Counted from the first letter of the stretch, positions 1 through 8,083 are shown. The stretch is DNA of 28,042 bases from an uncultured Collinsella sp. (GCA_900754385.1 CAAECP010000105.1:1-28042); one strand, 5' to 3'. A program made the numbers and translations. The notes: a model not told the origin generated them from the sequence alone.

Positions 1-1202
1 AGGGCGATGTCATCTCCATCGACGGCACCCAGGGTATCGTCGTCGACGGCGCCGTTGATCTGGTTTCGGCCGAGCTCACCGGCGATCTGGACACCATCCT
101 GTCCTGGGCCGACGAGATCCGTTTGGACGAGACCGACGGTCACGCCAACCACGTTCGCGTCAACGCCGACAACCCCGAGGATGCCGCGCTCGCACTCGAG
201 TTTGGTGCCGAGGCTATTGGCCTGTGCCGCACCGAGCACATGTTCCTGGGCGATCGCAAGAACATCATCCAGAGCTTTATCCTGTCTGACGATGAGGCCG
301 TGAAGCAGCAGGCCCTGGCCGACCTGCTCAAGGTCCAGACCGAGGACTTCCTGGCGATGTTCAAGACCATGTCCGGTCGTGATGTGGTTGTCCGCCTGCT
401 CGATCCGCCGCTTCATGAGTTCCTGGATAATCCTCGCGAGCTCGAGGTCGCCATCACCAAGAAGGAAGCCGTTGGCGTCAGCAAGGAAGAGCTTGCCGTC
501 CTGCGCACCCGCCTGCGTCGTATCGACGGCATGGTCGAGTCTAACCCGATGCTCGGCCTACGCGGCGTGCGCCTGTCCGTCGTCTTTAGCGATCTGCCGC
601 TCATGCAGGTTCGCGCCGTCGCCACGGCTGCTGCCCGCCTTATCCAGGAGGGCGTCGATCCGCGTCCCGAGATCATGGTTCCGCTCGTTTCCATCACGGC
701 CGAGCATGTCCAGACCCGCGAGGTCATCGAGCGCGTGATCGCTGAGGTTTCCGCTGAGGAGGGCGTCGAGCTCAACATTCCCGTGGGCACGATGCTCGAG
801 CTGCCGCGTGCCTGCATGGTCGCTGACGAGATCGCCCATTACGCAGACTTCTTCTGCTTCGGCACCAACGACCTCACCCAGACCACCTTCGGCTTCTCCC
901 GCGACGATGCCGAGGCCAAGTTCATCCCCCTTTACATGCACAAGAAGATCTTGAAGGATAACCCCTTCGAGACCATCGACTCTGCGGTACTCGAGCTGGT
1001 GCGCATGGCTGTCGAGAAGGGTCGCGCCACCAACCTCGACATGCACTTTGGCGTGTGCGGCGAGCACGGCGGCGACCCCAAGTCCATCAAGGGCCTGTTT
1101 AACGTGGCCGACGTGGACTACGTGTCCTGCTCGCCCTATCGCGTGCCTCTCGCACGCCTGGCTGCCGCTCAGGCCAAGCTCGAGGCCAAGCGTTCCGCCT
1201 AA
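1..1202 (+). CDS. ppdK: Pyruvate, phosphate dikinase, C-terminal part (5' end outside window)
   Basis: Interconverts pyruvate, ATP and phosphate with PEP, AMP and pyrophosphate in the cytoplasm, a step of anaerobic PEP/pyruvate metabolism. The reading frame is open from base 3, giving 399 residues of a family that is normally near 880, so roughly the last 45 percent is present. It starts at the end of the phosphohistidine swivel domain (GDVISIDGTQG) and continues through the whole PEP/pyruvate TIM barrel. Visible motifs are GLCRTEHMF, GLRGVRL, the PEP-utilising signature around FGTNDLTQTTFGFSRDD, and the catalytic cysteine in GVCGEHGGDP (Cys codon at 1056-1058). The CGEHGGDP loop and length favour dikinase over PEP synthase or PTS enzyme I. 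A strong terminator follows 39 bases after the stop, so this is the last gene of its transcript. No damage is seen. Confidence 0.96.
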   Translation, partial: GDVISIDGTQGIVVDGAVDLVSAELTGDLDTILSWADEIRLDETDGHANHVRVNADNPEDAALALEFGAEAIGLCRTEHMFLGDRKNIIQSFILSDDEAVKQQALADLLKVQTEDFLAMFKTMSGRDVVVRLLDPPLHEFLDNPRELEVAITKKEAVGVSKEELAVLRTRLRRIDGMVESNPMLGLRGVRLSVVFSDLPLMQVRAVATAAARLIQEGVDPRPEIMVPLVSITAEHVQTREVIERVIAEVSAEEGVELNIPVGTMLELPRACMVADEIAHYADFFCFGTNDLTQTTFGFSRDDAEAKFIPLYMHKKILKDNPFETIDSAVLELVRMAVEKGRATNLDMHFGVCGEHGGDPKSIKGLFNVADVDYVSCSPYRVPLARLAAAQAKLEAKRSA

Positions 1203-1240
1203 TGTTCTGGGTTTAGACGCCTAGCGTAGCCCCCTTCATG

Positions 1241-1270
1241 CCGCCCGTCTCATTCGTGAGGCGGGCGGTT
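1241..1270 (+). terminator. Intrinsic terminator after ppdK
   Basis: A 12-bp stem (1241-1252 with 1257-1268, one G-T wobble at 1248/1261) is capped by a TTCG tetraloop. The T-tract is poor directly after the stem (TT), but a T-rich stretch follows at about 1282-1295. It stands between the ppdK stop and the rplS promoter. Confidence 0.8.
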
Positions 1271-1314
1271 ATCATGTGCGGGTTTTGTCTTTTTGTCTGC
1301 GTAAAAAATTGTTC

Positions 1315-1342
1315 TTGCAGCAGAAACCCGCGCGTGTATACT
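1315..1342 (+). promoter_or_regulatory. Probable sigma-70-type promoter of rplS
   Basis: TTGCAG at 1315-1320 and TATACT at 1337-1342 are separated by 16 bp. The predicted start of transcription near 1349 gives a leader of about 63 bases before the rplS ATG. The site lies just after the ppdK terminator, where a promoter is needed. Confidence 0.6.
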
Positions 1343-1411
1343 TGAATACGTTTGTTCAACTACGTGCCGGCCAAGGTGGTACGGCACCTCTAGAAGAGTA
1401 AGGAATTGCAC

Positions 1412-1753
1412 ATGGATTACATCCGCGCAATCGAGCGTCAGCAGATCCGCGAGGACATTCCTCAGGTTCGCGTCGCCGACAACGTCAAGGTTCACTACCG
1501 CATTAAGGAAGGCGACCGCGAGCGCATCCAGGTCTTCCAGGGCGACGTCATCCGCATGGCCGGCGCCGGTGCCCGCGAGACCTTCACCGTCCGCAAGATG
1601 TCCTTCGGTGTCGGTGTTGAGCGTACCTTCCCGCTTCACAGCCCCAAGATCGCCAAGCTCGAGGTCGTTCGTCATGGTCGCGTCCGTCGCGCCAAGCTGT
1701 ACTACCTCCGCGACAAGGTGGGCAAGGCTGCTCGCATCCCCGAGAAGCGCTAA
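1412..1753 (+). CDS. rplS: 50S ribosomal protein L19 (bL19)
   Basis: Structural protein of the large subunit, at the interface with the 30S subunit. 113 residues, close to the usual 115. Family blocks are visible along the whole length: [35 protein letters not shown] and [18 protein letters not shown]. The ATG at 1412 is chosen because AAGGA at 1400-1404 lies 7 bases upstream; an in-frame TTG at 1406 would sit on top of that site. The gene stands alone between a promoter and a terminator and is not in an rpsP-rimM-trmD operon here. Confidence 0.97.
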   Translation: MDYIRAIERQQIREDIPQVRVADNVKVHYRIKEGDRERIQVFQGDVIRMAGAGARETFTVRKMSFGVGVERTFPLHSPKIAKLEVVRHGRVRRAKLYYLRDKVGKAARIPEKR

Positions 1754-1787
1754 GAAGATCGCAGCGTCTGTCCACTCGTTTGGACAC

Positions 1788-1818
1788 AAGGGTCACCTTC
1801 GGGTGGCCCTTCTTTTTA
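1788..1818 (+). terminator. Intrinsic terminator after rplS
   Basis: 10-bp stem 1788-1797 / 1802-1811 with one wobble pair and a TTCG loop, followed by CTTTTTAT. It ends only 29 bases before the rnhB start codon. Confidence 0.9.
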
Positions 1819-1846
1819 TCTGATTTGCATGCAAGGAGGGCCTGGT

Positions 1847-2635
1847 ATGGCCAATATGACGAGCTCGGTTTCGGCATCGCAGGTTGCCGGCGAGCTGGCG
1901 AGCGCCACGTTTGAGGAGATCCCCGCCCTCGTGGAGCATTATCGCGAGGATCCGCGCCAGCAGGTGATCAAGGCTTGCGAACGTGCCCCTAAGCGCCATG
2001 CCAAGGAACTTGCCGAGCGCGAGCGCGTCGACGGCATGTACGAGCTGATGCACGAGCTCGGTGGGGATGGCGTGGTCGTGGGCGTCGACGAGGTGGGTCG
2101 CGGCTCGGTGGCCGGTCCTTTGACGGTGTGCGCCGTGTGCCTTCCTATGGAGCCGCGCGTCTGGGGCATCAACGATTCCAAAAAGCTCACGCCGGCGCGC
2201 CGCGAGCTGCTCTCGGTGAAGATTGCCGAGGTCGCGACTGCTATCGGCTTTTGTCATATCGCGCCTGCGGATATCGATGATATGGGTATGGCCCGGGCCA
2301 TCCGCGCTGCCGTCGAGGGAGCCGTGGCCGATACGGGGCTTGAACCCGACTGCGTCCTCATGGATGGCAACCCCTTGGGCGCCGTTCCCAACGAGCGCGA
2401 TGTGGTGAAGGGCGACGCCAAGATCGCCTGCATCGCCGCGGCGTCCATCATGGCCAAGGTCACGCGTGACGAGATGATGGTCGAGTACGACGCCGAGTAT
2501 CCCGAGTACCATCTGGCCGAGTCGAAGGGCTATGCGAGCCCCGAGCATATCGAGGCTATTCGCAAACATGGACTTTGTCCGCTGCACCGCGTGAGCTTTT
2601 GCGGAAACTTTCTGCAGACCGAGCGGCTTTTCTAG
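1847..2635 (+). CDS. rnhB: Ribonuclease HII
   Basis: Cytoplasmic endonuclease that cuts the RNA strand of RNA-DNA hybrids and removes misincorporated ribonucleotides. 262 residues. The four acidic catalytic residues of the family can be placed: Asp81 and Glu82 in GVDEVGRG, Asp173 in LMDGN and Asp190 in KGDAK, the last two with the expected 17-residue spacing. Also visible are DSKKLTPARRE and the C-terminal block GYASPEHIEAIRKHG...HRVSF. About 75 residues precede the catalytic domain, an extension of the kind also found in the Bacillus enzyme. The ATG at 1847 has AAGGAGG at 1833-1839, 7 bases upstream; an ATG at 1829 lies before this site and is rejected. The gene begins just after the rplS terminator, so it may depend on read-through or on a promoter inside rplS. 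Confidence 0.96.
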   Translation: MANMTSSVSASQVAGELASATFEEIPALVEHYREDPRQQVIKACERAPKRHAKELAERERVDGMYELMHELGGDGVVVGVDEVGRGSVAGPLTVCAVCLPMEPRVWGINDSKKLTPARRELLSVKIAEVATAIGFCHIAPADIDDMGMARAIRAAVEGAVADTGLEPDCVLMDGNPLGAVPNERDVVKGDAKIACIAAASIMAKVTRDEMMVEYDAEYPEYHLAESKGYASPEHIEAIRKHGLCPLHRVSFCGNFLQTERLF

Positions 2636-2684
2636 GTCAATTGTGGAGATAGAGACCTTAAAGGTTCTATAAACCTGCTGGTAG

Positions 2685-2726
2685 CGGGCCGTATGCAACA
2701 GCATTGCTGCGTACGGCCCGTTTTTT
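2685..2726 (+). terminator. Intrinsic terminator after rnhB
   Basis: Nine perfect base pairs (2685-2693 with 2712-2720) enclose an 18-base loop that can itself fold (CAGC/GCTG). Six T follow at 2721-2726. The rest of the 189-base gap up to yraN shows no convincing promoter; TACTTA at 2761-2766 is a weak -10 candidate without a -35. Confidence 0.9.
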
Positions 2727-2824
2727 GTCGGCATTTGGTCAGCTTTTGGTTTGTTTCCGGTACTTACCCGCATGAAAGGTGCCCTCATCATCGGGGCAAT
2801 GCAGTGTGCGGGAAAGGAGACCCC

Positions 2825-3310
2825 ATGAGTGCCGCAAGCAAAAAGAGCAAGACGCAGCAGCTCAAGGAGCGTTGGGAAAACGGCGAGCTCGACTGCGGGG
2901 CGATGACGCCCGAGTTTATCAAGGGACTCAGTCCCCGCGAGCTGGGCATGCTGGGCGAGCTGATCACCATCGACTACTTTAACGAGCGCGGCTACACCTT
3001 GCTGGAGCAGGGTTATCGTTGCACCGAGGGCGAGGCCGATCTGGTGCTGCTCGATGAGCTCGACGATGTCGTGGTGATGGCCGAGGTCAAGACCAGACGC
3101 GTCGCATTGGATTGCAACACGCGGGTCTTTCCCGAGGAGGCCGTGGATGCCCAAAAGCAACGCCGCTACCGCCGCATCGCAAGTTGCTATCTCATGGAGC
3201 ATTATCCGCTCAAGGCGATTCGCTTCGATGCCGTGGGTGTCATCATTCGCGGCGGGCATATCGCCGAGATCGAGCATCAGTACAACGCATTCGATTGGCA
3301 GGTGTCGTGA
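2825..3310 (+). CDS. yraN: UPF0102 / YraN family protein (predicted nuclease-fold protein)
   Basis: 161 residues. The family has a restriction-endonuclease-like fold and unproven cellular function; it is often encoded beside comM and dprA. Visible are GMLGELITIDYFNERGY, the acidic core GEADLV (Glu70, Asp72) and AEVKTRR (Glu87, Lys89), and the tail FDAVGVII. The E/D...EVK pattern fits the PD-(D/E)XK type. About 37 residues precede the usual family start at the LGE block, lysine- and glutamate-rich. The ATG at 2825 follows AAGGAG (2814-2819) by 5 bases; reading-frame openness further upstream crosses the rnhB terminator and is not taken as coding. The stop TGA shares one base with the comM ATG, so the two are co-translated. 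Confidence 0.9.
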   Translation: MSAASKKSKTQQLKERWENGELDCGAMTPEFIKGLSPRELGMLGELITIDYFNERGYTLLEQGYRCTEGEADLVLLDELDDVVVMAEVKTRRVALDCNTRVFPEEAVDAQKQRRYRRIASCYLMEHYPLKAIRFDAVGVIIRGGHIAEIEHQYNAFDWQVS

Positions 3311-4833
3311 TGGCGTTCGAGACGTTTGCCGTTCACGCGGCCTGCATTCGCGGCGTCGAGGCGATTCACGTCACGGTCGAGGTCTCGCTTGCCGGCGGCG
3401 TTCCGGGCATCCAGATGCTCGGCATTCCGAGTATGGAGGTGATGGAGTCACGCGGTCGTATTCGCTGCGCGATGCGCTCCGCCGGGTTCGAGATCCCACG
3501 CTCGGGCATTACGGTCAACCTGGCGCCCGGCGATATTCGCAAGACCGGTAGCGGCTTCGATCTGCCCATCGCCATCGCGGTTCTGGCGGCCGATGGGCAG
3601 ATTCCCCGTGACAACCTCGATCGCTGCCTTATCGCCGGCGAGCTCGGCTTGGACGGTACGGTGCTTCCCGTCAAGGGCGAGGTGGCGTTTCAGCTGCTGG
3701 CTCGCGACATGGGGCTGTCTTTTATCGCCGGCAGGTCAGACCAGCATGTGCCACTCGCGGGCGTGGATTGTGGATTCATCGATCATTTGTCTCAGCTTGC
3801 CCATGGCATGGGCGATGCCGCGCGGCACTACTTGGATTCCGAGGGCGTCGAGGCGACCTTTGAGCCCGAGCTCGACTATGCCGACGTACTGGGGCAGGAG
3901 GTCGCCAAGCGCGGCATGGCGCTTGCGGCGGCAGGAGAACTCGGCTTGCTTATGATCGGGTCCCCGGGATCGGGCAAGACGATGCTTGCGCGCCGTATGA
4001 CCGGCATCCTGCCTGAGCTTTCCGTTGAGGATCAGCAGGAGGCGCTGTGCATCCATTCGGTTTTGGGCGAGAACATCGATGGCCTGTTGGCGGGGCACCG
4101 GCCCTTCCGCAGCCCGCATCACAGCATTTCGACCGCGGGCCTCATCGGCGGAGGACGCCCGGTGCATCCGGGTGAGATTAGCCTGGCTCATGGCGGCGTG
4201 CTCTTTTTGGACGAGCTTGCCGAGTTTCCCACGGGTGTGCTGCAGACGCTGCGTCAGCCCATCGAACGCGGCTATGTGAGGATCGTACGCGTCGACGGGG
4301 CCTTTACCTTCCCGTCGCGCTTTCAGCTGCTGGCTGCGAGCAATCCCTGCCCCTGCGGCTTTTTGGGCGACCGTGAGGTGCCATGCCGCTGCTCGGCATC
4401 GATGGTGGAGCGCTATCGGGCAAAGCTGCGCGGTCCTTTGGCGGACCGTATCGACATGATGATCGATGTGACCCGTCCCGACCCTCAGGTGATTATCGAG
4501 GGCGCGGAGGGTATGTCGTCGGCCGAGTTACGTGACTACGTTGTGCGCGGTCGCGCCTTTCGCGCCTGGCGCGAGTCTCGTATGGACGATGCGGATGCCG
4601 AGGCCGAGGATGACGAGACGCGGTCCATTGACGGCGTCGTTTCGACCTTTGAGCTCGATGATGCTGCCGAGAAATGCGTACTCGGCCTGTCCAAACGCAC
4701 ACATCTCACGGGGCGTGGCATCGTGCGCTTGGTTCGCATTGCGCGCACGATCGCCGATGTCGCCGAGAGCGAGCAAGTGACGCAGGATCACGTGCTCGAG
4801 GCGGCGATGTACCAGGGAAGGAGGGACCAATGA
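3310..4833 (+). CDS. comM: ComM / YifB-type magnesium-chelatase-like AAA+ ATPase
   Basis: 507 residues, the usual length of the family (about 506). In naturally transformable bacteria ComM is a helicase that promotes branch migration during DNA uptake; in others its role is less clear. An N-terminal Lon-protease-like (ChlI) domain covers about 1-180, then the AAA+ module: Walker A GSPGSGKT at 217-224, Walker B GGVLFLDEL near 295-303, a cysteine cluster NPCPCG...PCRCS at 346-362, and the sensor region LADRIDMMIDV. The C-terminal Mg-chelatase domain ends the protein. The start ATG at 3310 overlaps the yraN stop by one base and the stop overlaps the dprA start by four bases, so yraN-comM-dprA form one translationally coupled set. 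Confidence 0.95.
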   Translation: MAFETFAVHAACIRGVEAIHVTVEVSLAGGVPGIQMLGIPSMEVMESRGRIRCAMRSAGFEIPRSGITVNLAPGDIRKTGSGFDLPIAIAVLAADGQIPRDNLDRCLIAGELGLDGTVLPVKGEVAFQLLARDMGLSFIAGRSDQHVPLAGVDCGFIDHLSQLAHGMGDAARHYLDSEGVEATFEPELDYADVLGQEVAKRGMALAAAGELGLLMIGSPGSGKTMLARRMTGILPELSVEDQQEALCIHSVLGENIDGLLAGHRPFRSPHHSISTAGLIGGGRPVHPGEISLAHGGVLFLDELAEFPTGVLQTLRQPIERGYVRIVRVDGAFTFPSRFQLLAASNPCPCGFLGDREVPCRCSASMVERYRAKLRGPLADRIDMMIDVTRPDPQVIIEGAEGMSSAELRDYVVRGRAFRAWRESRMDDADAEAEDDETRSIDGVVSTFELDDAAEKCVLGLSKRTHLTGRGIVRLVRIARTIADVAESEQVTQDHVLEAAMYQGRRDQ

Positions 4834-5765
4834 TGGCCGAGGGGACCTTTGAGCTGCATCCAGGTGATGCGTTGTATCCCGAGTCCGTTTTGGAGCTTTC
4901 TGATGTACCCCAGACGCTTTATGTGCGCGGCAACCCCGAGGTGCTTTCGACGCCCGCGCTCTCCATCATCGGCGCGCGCAAGGCCTCGCCGTATGGTCTT
5001 GCTGTGGCAGAGCTTGCGGCAAAGGTGGCGGTCGAGGCGGGAGTGACGGTAGTTTCGGGCGGCGCGGTCGGTTGTGACCAGGCCTCGGGTTGGGCTGCGG
5101 TCAACGCCGGCGGCAAACACGTTGTGGTGCTGGGGACGGGCGCCGACGTGGTCTACCCGCGTTCGAGCGCGGGGCTAATTACGCGCACGCTCGATACGGG
5201 TGGCGCGGTCGTGTCGATCTCTCCGTGGGGAATGGGTCCGCGCAAGTTTGCCTTTCCGCGCCGGAATCGCGTGATCGCGGCCCTGTCGCAAGCCCTCTTT
5301 GTATCCGAGGCGGGTATGCCTTCCGGGACGTTTTCCACAGCCGAGGCTGCTATGGATTTGGGGCGCGAGCTGCTTGCCGTGCCGGGGTCGATTTTGTCTC
5401 CCGAGTCGCGCGGTACCAACTATCTCATCGCCAACGGGGCCTGCTGCATTGTCGACGAGGAGTCCATCGAGATGGCTATCTCTCGCATCTACGGCACCCT
5501 GCGCTACTCGCGCCCCGATGCTCCCGGCATTGCCGACCTGAATCCAACACAGCAGACCGTGATGCATGCGCTCATCGCCTCTCCGCTCAAGGTCGACGAC
5601 ATCGCGGCGCTCGTCTCACTCGATGCTGTCGGCGTACTCAAACTCTTGGGTTCGCTTGAACTCGAGGGCCTTATCGAGCGCATGATGGATGGAAGGTATG
5701 CGCCCTCCAAGTTTGCCCTTCACGCCCAGACGCCCTTCGGTCACAATGGAAAACGTGTCAATTAG
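4830..5765 (+). CDS. dprA: DNA-processing protein DprA (Smf), short form with winged-helix tail
   Basis: Binds incoming single-stranded DNA and loads RecA during transformation. 311 residues. The Rossmann-like DprA domain covers about 20-220: IIGARKASPYG (46-56), VVSGGAVGCD (74-83), GTGADVVYP (102-110), FPRRNRVIAALS (142-153) and the PG...S.GTNYLI block (185-200). Residues 238-295 form a winged-helix DprA_WH domain. The N-terminal SAM/HhH domain found in many DprA proteins is absent: only about 43 residues precede the first Rossmann strand. GID..AH, usual in the family, reads GCD..SG here. The start at 4830 overlaps the comM stop (ATGA) with AAGGAGG at 4818-4824, 5 bases upstream; the next ATG at 4833 is equally possible. 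Confidence 0.93.
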   Translation: MMAEGTFELHPGDALYPESVLELSDVPQTLYVRGNPEVLSTPALSIIGARKASPYGLAVAELAAKVAVEAGVTVVSGGAVGCDQASGWAAVNAGGKHVVVLGTGADVVYPRSSAGLITRTLDTGGAVVSISPWGMGPRKFAFPRRNRVIAALSQALFVSEAGMPSGTFSTAEAAMDLGRELLAVPGSILSPESRGTNYLIANGACCIVDEESIEMAISRIYGTLRYSRPDAPGIADLNPTQQTVMHALIASPLKVDDIAALVSLDAVGVLKLLGSLELEGLIERMMDGRYAPSKFALHAQTPFGHNGKRVN

Positions 5766-5779
5766 AAAGGTGTTTGCAG

Positions 5780-7117
5780 ATGCAGTTCGATCAGGTGACG
5801 GTTATCGGTGGCGGTCTGGCGGGTTCGGAATGCGCGATCCAGCTGGCAGACCGCGGGTTTGCCGTAAAGCTGTGCGAGATGCGCCCCCAGGTGAGCTCCC
5901 CGGCTCACCATACCGATCACCTGGCAGAGCTCGTCTGCTCCAATTCGTTTAAGTCGACCCGTCCAGATTCCGCTGCTGGCCTACTAAAAGCCGAGCTCGA
6001 GCGCATGGGTTCGGTGCTGCTCGATTGCGCCCATCGCGCGGCTGTTCCCGCCGGTGGCGCCCTGGCGGTCGACCGCGTCAAGTTTTCCGAGCTTGTCGAG
6101 GCCGAGGTTGCCGCCCGTCCCAATATCGAGATCATTCACGGCGAGGTTACGCAGATTCCCGAGGGTCACGTGGTCATTGCCGCGGGCCCCTTGTGCTCGC
6201 CGGCGCTGAGCGAAGAGGTCATGAAGCTCGTCGGCGGCGACGCCCTTGCGTTCTTCGATGCCGCGGCTCCGATCGTCGATGCCTCCACGCTCGATATGGA
6301 CGTGCTGTTCTCGCAGTCGCGCTACGAGGAGCAGGGGAGCGGCGACTATCTCAACGCCCCGCTCAACAAGGAGGAGTACGAGGCCTTTATCGAGGCGCTC
6401 ACCACGGCCGACCGCGTGGTGCTCAAGGACTTTGAGGGCGGCGATCTGTTCCAGGCCTGCCAGCCTGCCGAGGAGGTTGCGCGCACCGGCAAGGACGCTA
6501 TTCGCTTTGGCGCCATGAAGCCCGTCGGCCTCACCGACCCGCGTACCGGACGTCGCCCTTGGGCGGCGATTCAGCTGCGTGCCGAGAACAAGGAGAAGAC
6601 CGCCTATAACCTGGTGGGCTTCCAGACCAATCTGACCTTTGGCGAGCAGAAGCGCGTCTTCCATATGGTGCCGGGCCTGGAGAACGCTGAGTTCTTCCGC
6701 TACGGTGTCATGCACCGCAATACCTTTGTCGACGCCCCGCACGTGCTCGATGGCACCTTTGCCGTGCCCGGTACCGGTGTGCGCCTGGCCGGTCAGATCA
6801 CCGGCACCGAAGGCTATATGGAGGCCGTGGCGACCGGTCTGCTCGCTGCGCTCAACACCTATGCCGAGGCTATCTGTGCGGCTCCTGTCGAGCTGCCGCG
6901 CGTGGGCGCTCTGGGCGCGCTCGTGGGCTATGCGACCGATCCTGCCACCGTGGGTTATCAGCCTATGCATGTCAACTTTGGCCTGGTGCCGCCACTCGAG
7001 GATGGTAAGCGCCGCAGCAAACGCGACCGCTACCAGGCTTATGCGGATCGCGCCCTCGAGGCCCTTGATGCCTATCTGACCACTCGCCCCGATCTTTTTG
7101 GAGGCGACCGGTCATAG
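5780..7117 (+). CDS. trmFO: Methylenetetrahydrofolate-tRNA-(uracil-5-)-methyltransferase TrmFO
   Basis: FAD- and folate-dependent enzyme making 5-methyluridine at tRNA position 54. 445 residues, the usual size. The FAD dinucleotide fold is at the start (VIGGGLAGSECA, 8-19). Family blocks LCEMRP and ELVCSNSFKS follow; Cys53 and Cys227 (LFQACQPAEEV) fall at the places of the two functionally important cysteines known from the Bacillus enzyme. GAMKPVGL, LVGFQTNL and the HVNFGLVPPL block confirm it. The ATG at 5780 has AGAAAGG at 5764-5770, 9 bases upstream; an in-frame TTG at 5774 is too close to this site. The stop TAG at 7115-7117 overlaps the proposed xerC start. Confidence 0.96.
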   Translation: MQFDQVTVIGGGLAGSECAIQLADRGFAVKLCEMRPQVSSPAHHTDHLAELVCSNSFKSTRPDSAAGLLKAELERMGSVLLDCAHRAAVPAGGALAVDRVKFSELVEAEVAARPNIEIIHGEVTQIPEGHVVIAAGPLCSPALSEEVMKLVGGDALAFFDAAAPIVDASTLDMDVLFSQSRYEEQGSGDYLNAPLNKEEYEAFIEALTTADRVVLKDFEGGDLFQACQPAEEVARTGKDAIRFGAMKPVGLTDPRTGRRPWAAIQLRAENKEKTAYNLVGFQTNLTFGEQKRVFHMVPGLENAEFFRYGVMHRNTFVDAPHVLDGTFAVPGTGVRLAGQITGTEGYMEAVATGLLAALNTYAEAICAAPVELPRVGALGALVGYATDPATVGYQPMHVNFGLVPPLEDGKRRSKRDRYQAYADRALEALDAYLTTRPDLFGGDRS

Positions 7118-8034
7118 CCTGTGACCTGTACGACACCGTCGACTCGTTTATCGCCTATATCGCACGTGTCGAGGGACTTTCTCCCAACACGGTGACGGCC
7201 TATGGCTCGAGGCTGGAGCGCTTTGCTGCCTGGTGCGAGCGCGAGGATATCGATGCCTTCGCTGCCGACGTGCGCACCATTCGTCGCTATCTTGCCGAGC
7301 TTTCGCGTGAGCAGGTGGCTTCCCGAACGCTTGCGGCGCATCTGTCGGCTATCCGATCTCTCTATCGCTGGATGGCTGCCGAGGGGATTGTCGAGGGCGA
7401 TGCGGTGTCGGCGATCGGATCGCCTAAGCTGCCGCGTGACCTGCCGGGCGTCCTTACGACTCAGCAGGTCGAGGTGCTCCTCAAAGCCCCCGATACCTCA
7501 ACACCAGCGGGACTGCGCGATGCGGCGATGCTCGAGCTGCTCTATGCCTCGGGTGCTCGTATCTCTGAGCTCGCAGCACTCAATGTGGAGTCTATCGCTT
7601 GGTCCGAACGCACGTTGCGCCTGTGGGGCAAGGGGAGCAAAGAACGTATCGTCCCTCTGTATCGTCGTGCGCTCGAGGTGACGCGTCTCTATATTGAGGA
7701 GGGGAGGCCGGAGTTGCTCGCTCGGGCAAAGCGCCGCGACCTCGCTACCGGGCCGCATCCGCTGCTTATATCGGCGCGCGGCAATCGCATGAGCGCCGCC
7801 ATCCTCCGGCGGCGGTTCCATACGCTGGCGACGCTCGCCGGCATTCCGACTGACATCGCCCCGCATGCGATGCGCCATACCTTTGCGACCGACTTGCTCG
7901 AGGGCGGTGCGGACTTGCGCTCGGTTCAAGAGCTGCTGGGTCATGCGAGCCTGTCCACGACGCAGATCTACACGCATCTCACGCCCGATCGGCTCAAACG
8001 TGCCGTGGCTCAAGCCCATCCCCGCGGCGAATAG
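7114..8034 (+). CDS. xerC: Tyrosine recombinase XerC-like, probable AUA start
   Basis: Site-specific recombinase for resolving chromosome dimers. With the start placed at ATA 7114 it has 306 residues, matching the usual 295-305. The N-terminal core-binding domain shows the family pattern YDTVDSFIAYIARVEGLSPNT; the catalytic domain carries Arg149 (GARISEL), Lys173 (GKGSKER), His251 and Arg254 (HAMRHTF), His277 (LGHASLSTTQ) and the nucleophile Tyr286. The frame is open upstream to 7069 but has no ATG, GTG or TTG before GTG 7192, which would remove the first 26 residues of the core-binding domain. GGAGG at 7100-7104 lies 9 bases before ATA 7114, and this codon overlaps the trmFO stop (ATAG). The gene is intact otherwise. 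XerC rather than XerD is suggested by its place near trmFO and rpsB. The gene call is sure, the start is not. Confidence 0.92.
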   Translation: MACDLYDTVDSFIAYIARVEGLSPNTVTAYGSRLERFAAWCEREDIDAFAADVRTIRRYLAELSREQVASRTLAAHLSAIRSLYRWMAAEGIVEGDAVSAIGSPKLPRDLPGVLTTQQVEVLLKAPDTSTPAGLRDAAMLELLYASGARISELAALNVESIAWSERTLRLWGKGSKERIVPLYRRALEVTRLYIEEGRPELLARAKRRDLATGPHPLLISARGNRMSAAILRRRFHTLATLAGIPTDIAPHAMRHTFATDLLEGGADLRSVQELLGHASLSTTQIYTHLTPDRLKRAVAQAHPRGE

Positions 8035-8083
8035 TGGCTGGGACGTCCCGCGCCGCACTCAGGTGTGTGGTTTTGATTGCGGG

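Noticed and set aside
2693..2824. Longer N-terminus for yraN starting at 2693
   Set aside because: The extra codons run through the rnhB terminator; a clear ribosome binding site precedes ATG 2825.
1793..3277. 494-codon minus-strand open frame over rnhB and yraN
   Set aside because: Crosses two terminator hairpins and two conserved plus-strand genes; no homology recognised.
3112..3309. Longer N-terminus for comM starting at 3112
   Set aside because: It would lie wholly inside yraN in another frame; ATG 3310 gives the family length and start.
5766..5779. Loss of topA between dprA and trmFO, noticed against the Bacillus order
   Set aside because: The actinobacterial order lacks topA here, so it is not a deletion specific to this genome.
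7192..8034. GTG 7192 as the start of xerC
   Set aside because: It would cut off the first 26 residues of the core-binding domain, which are coded upstream in the same frame, and no ribosome binding site stands before it. Kept only as fallback.
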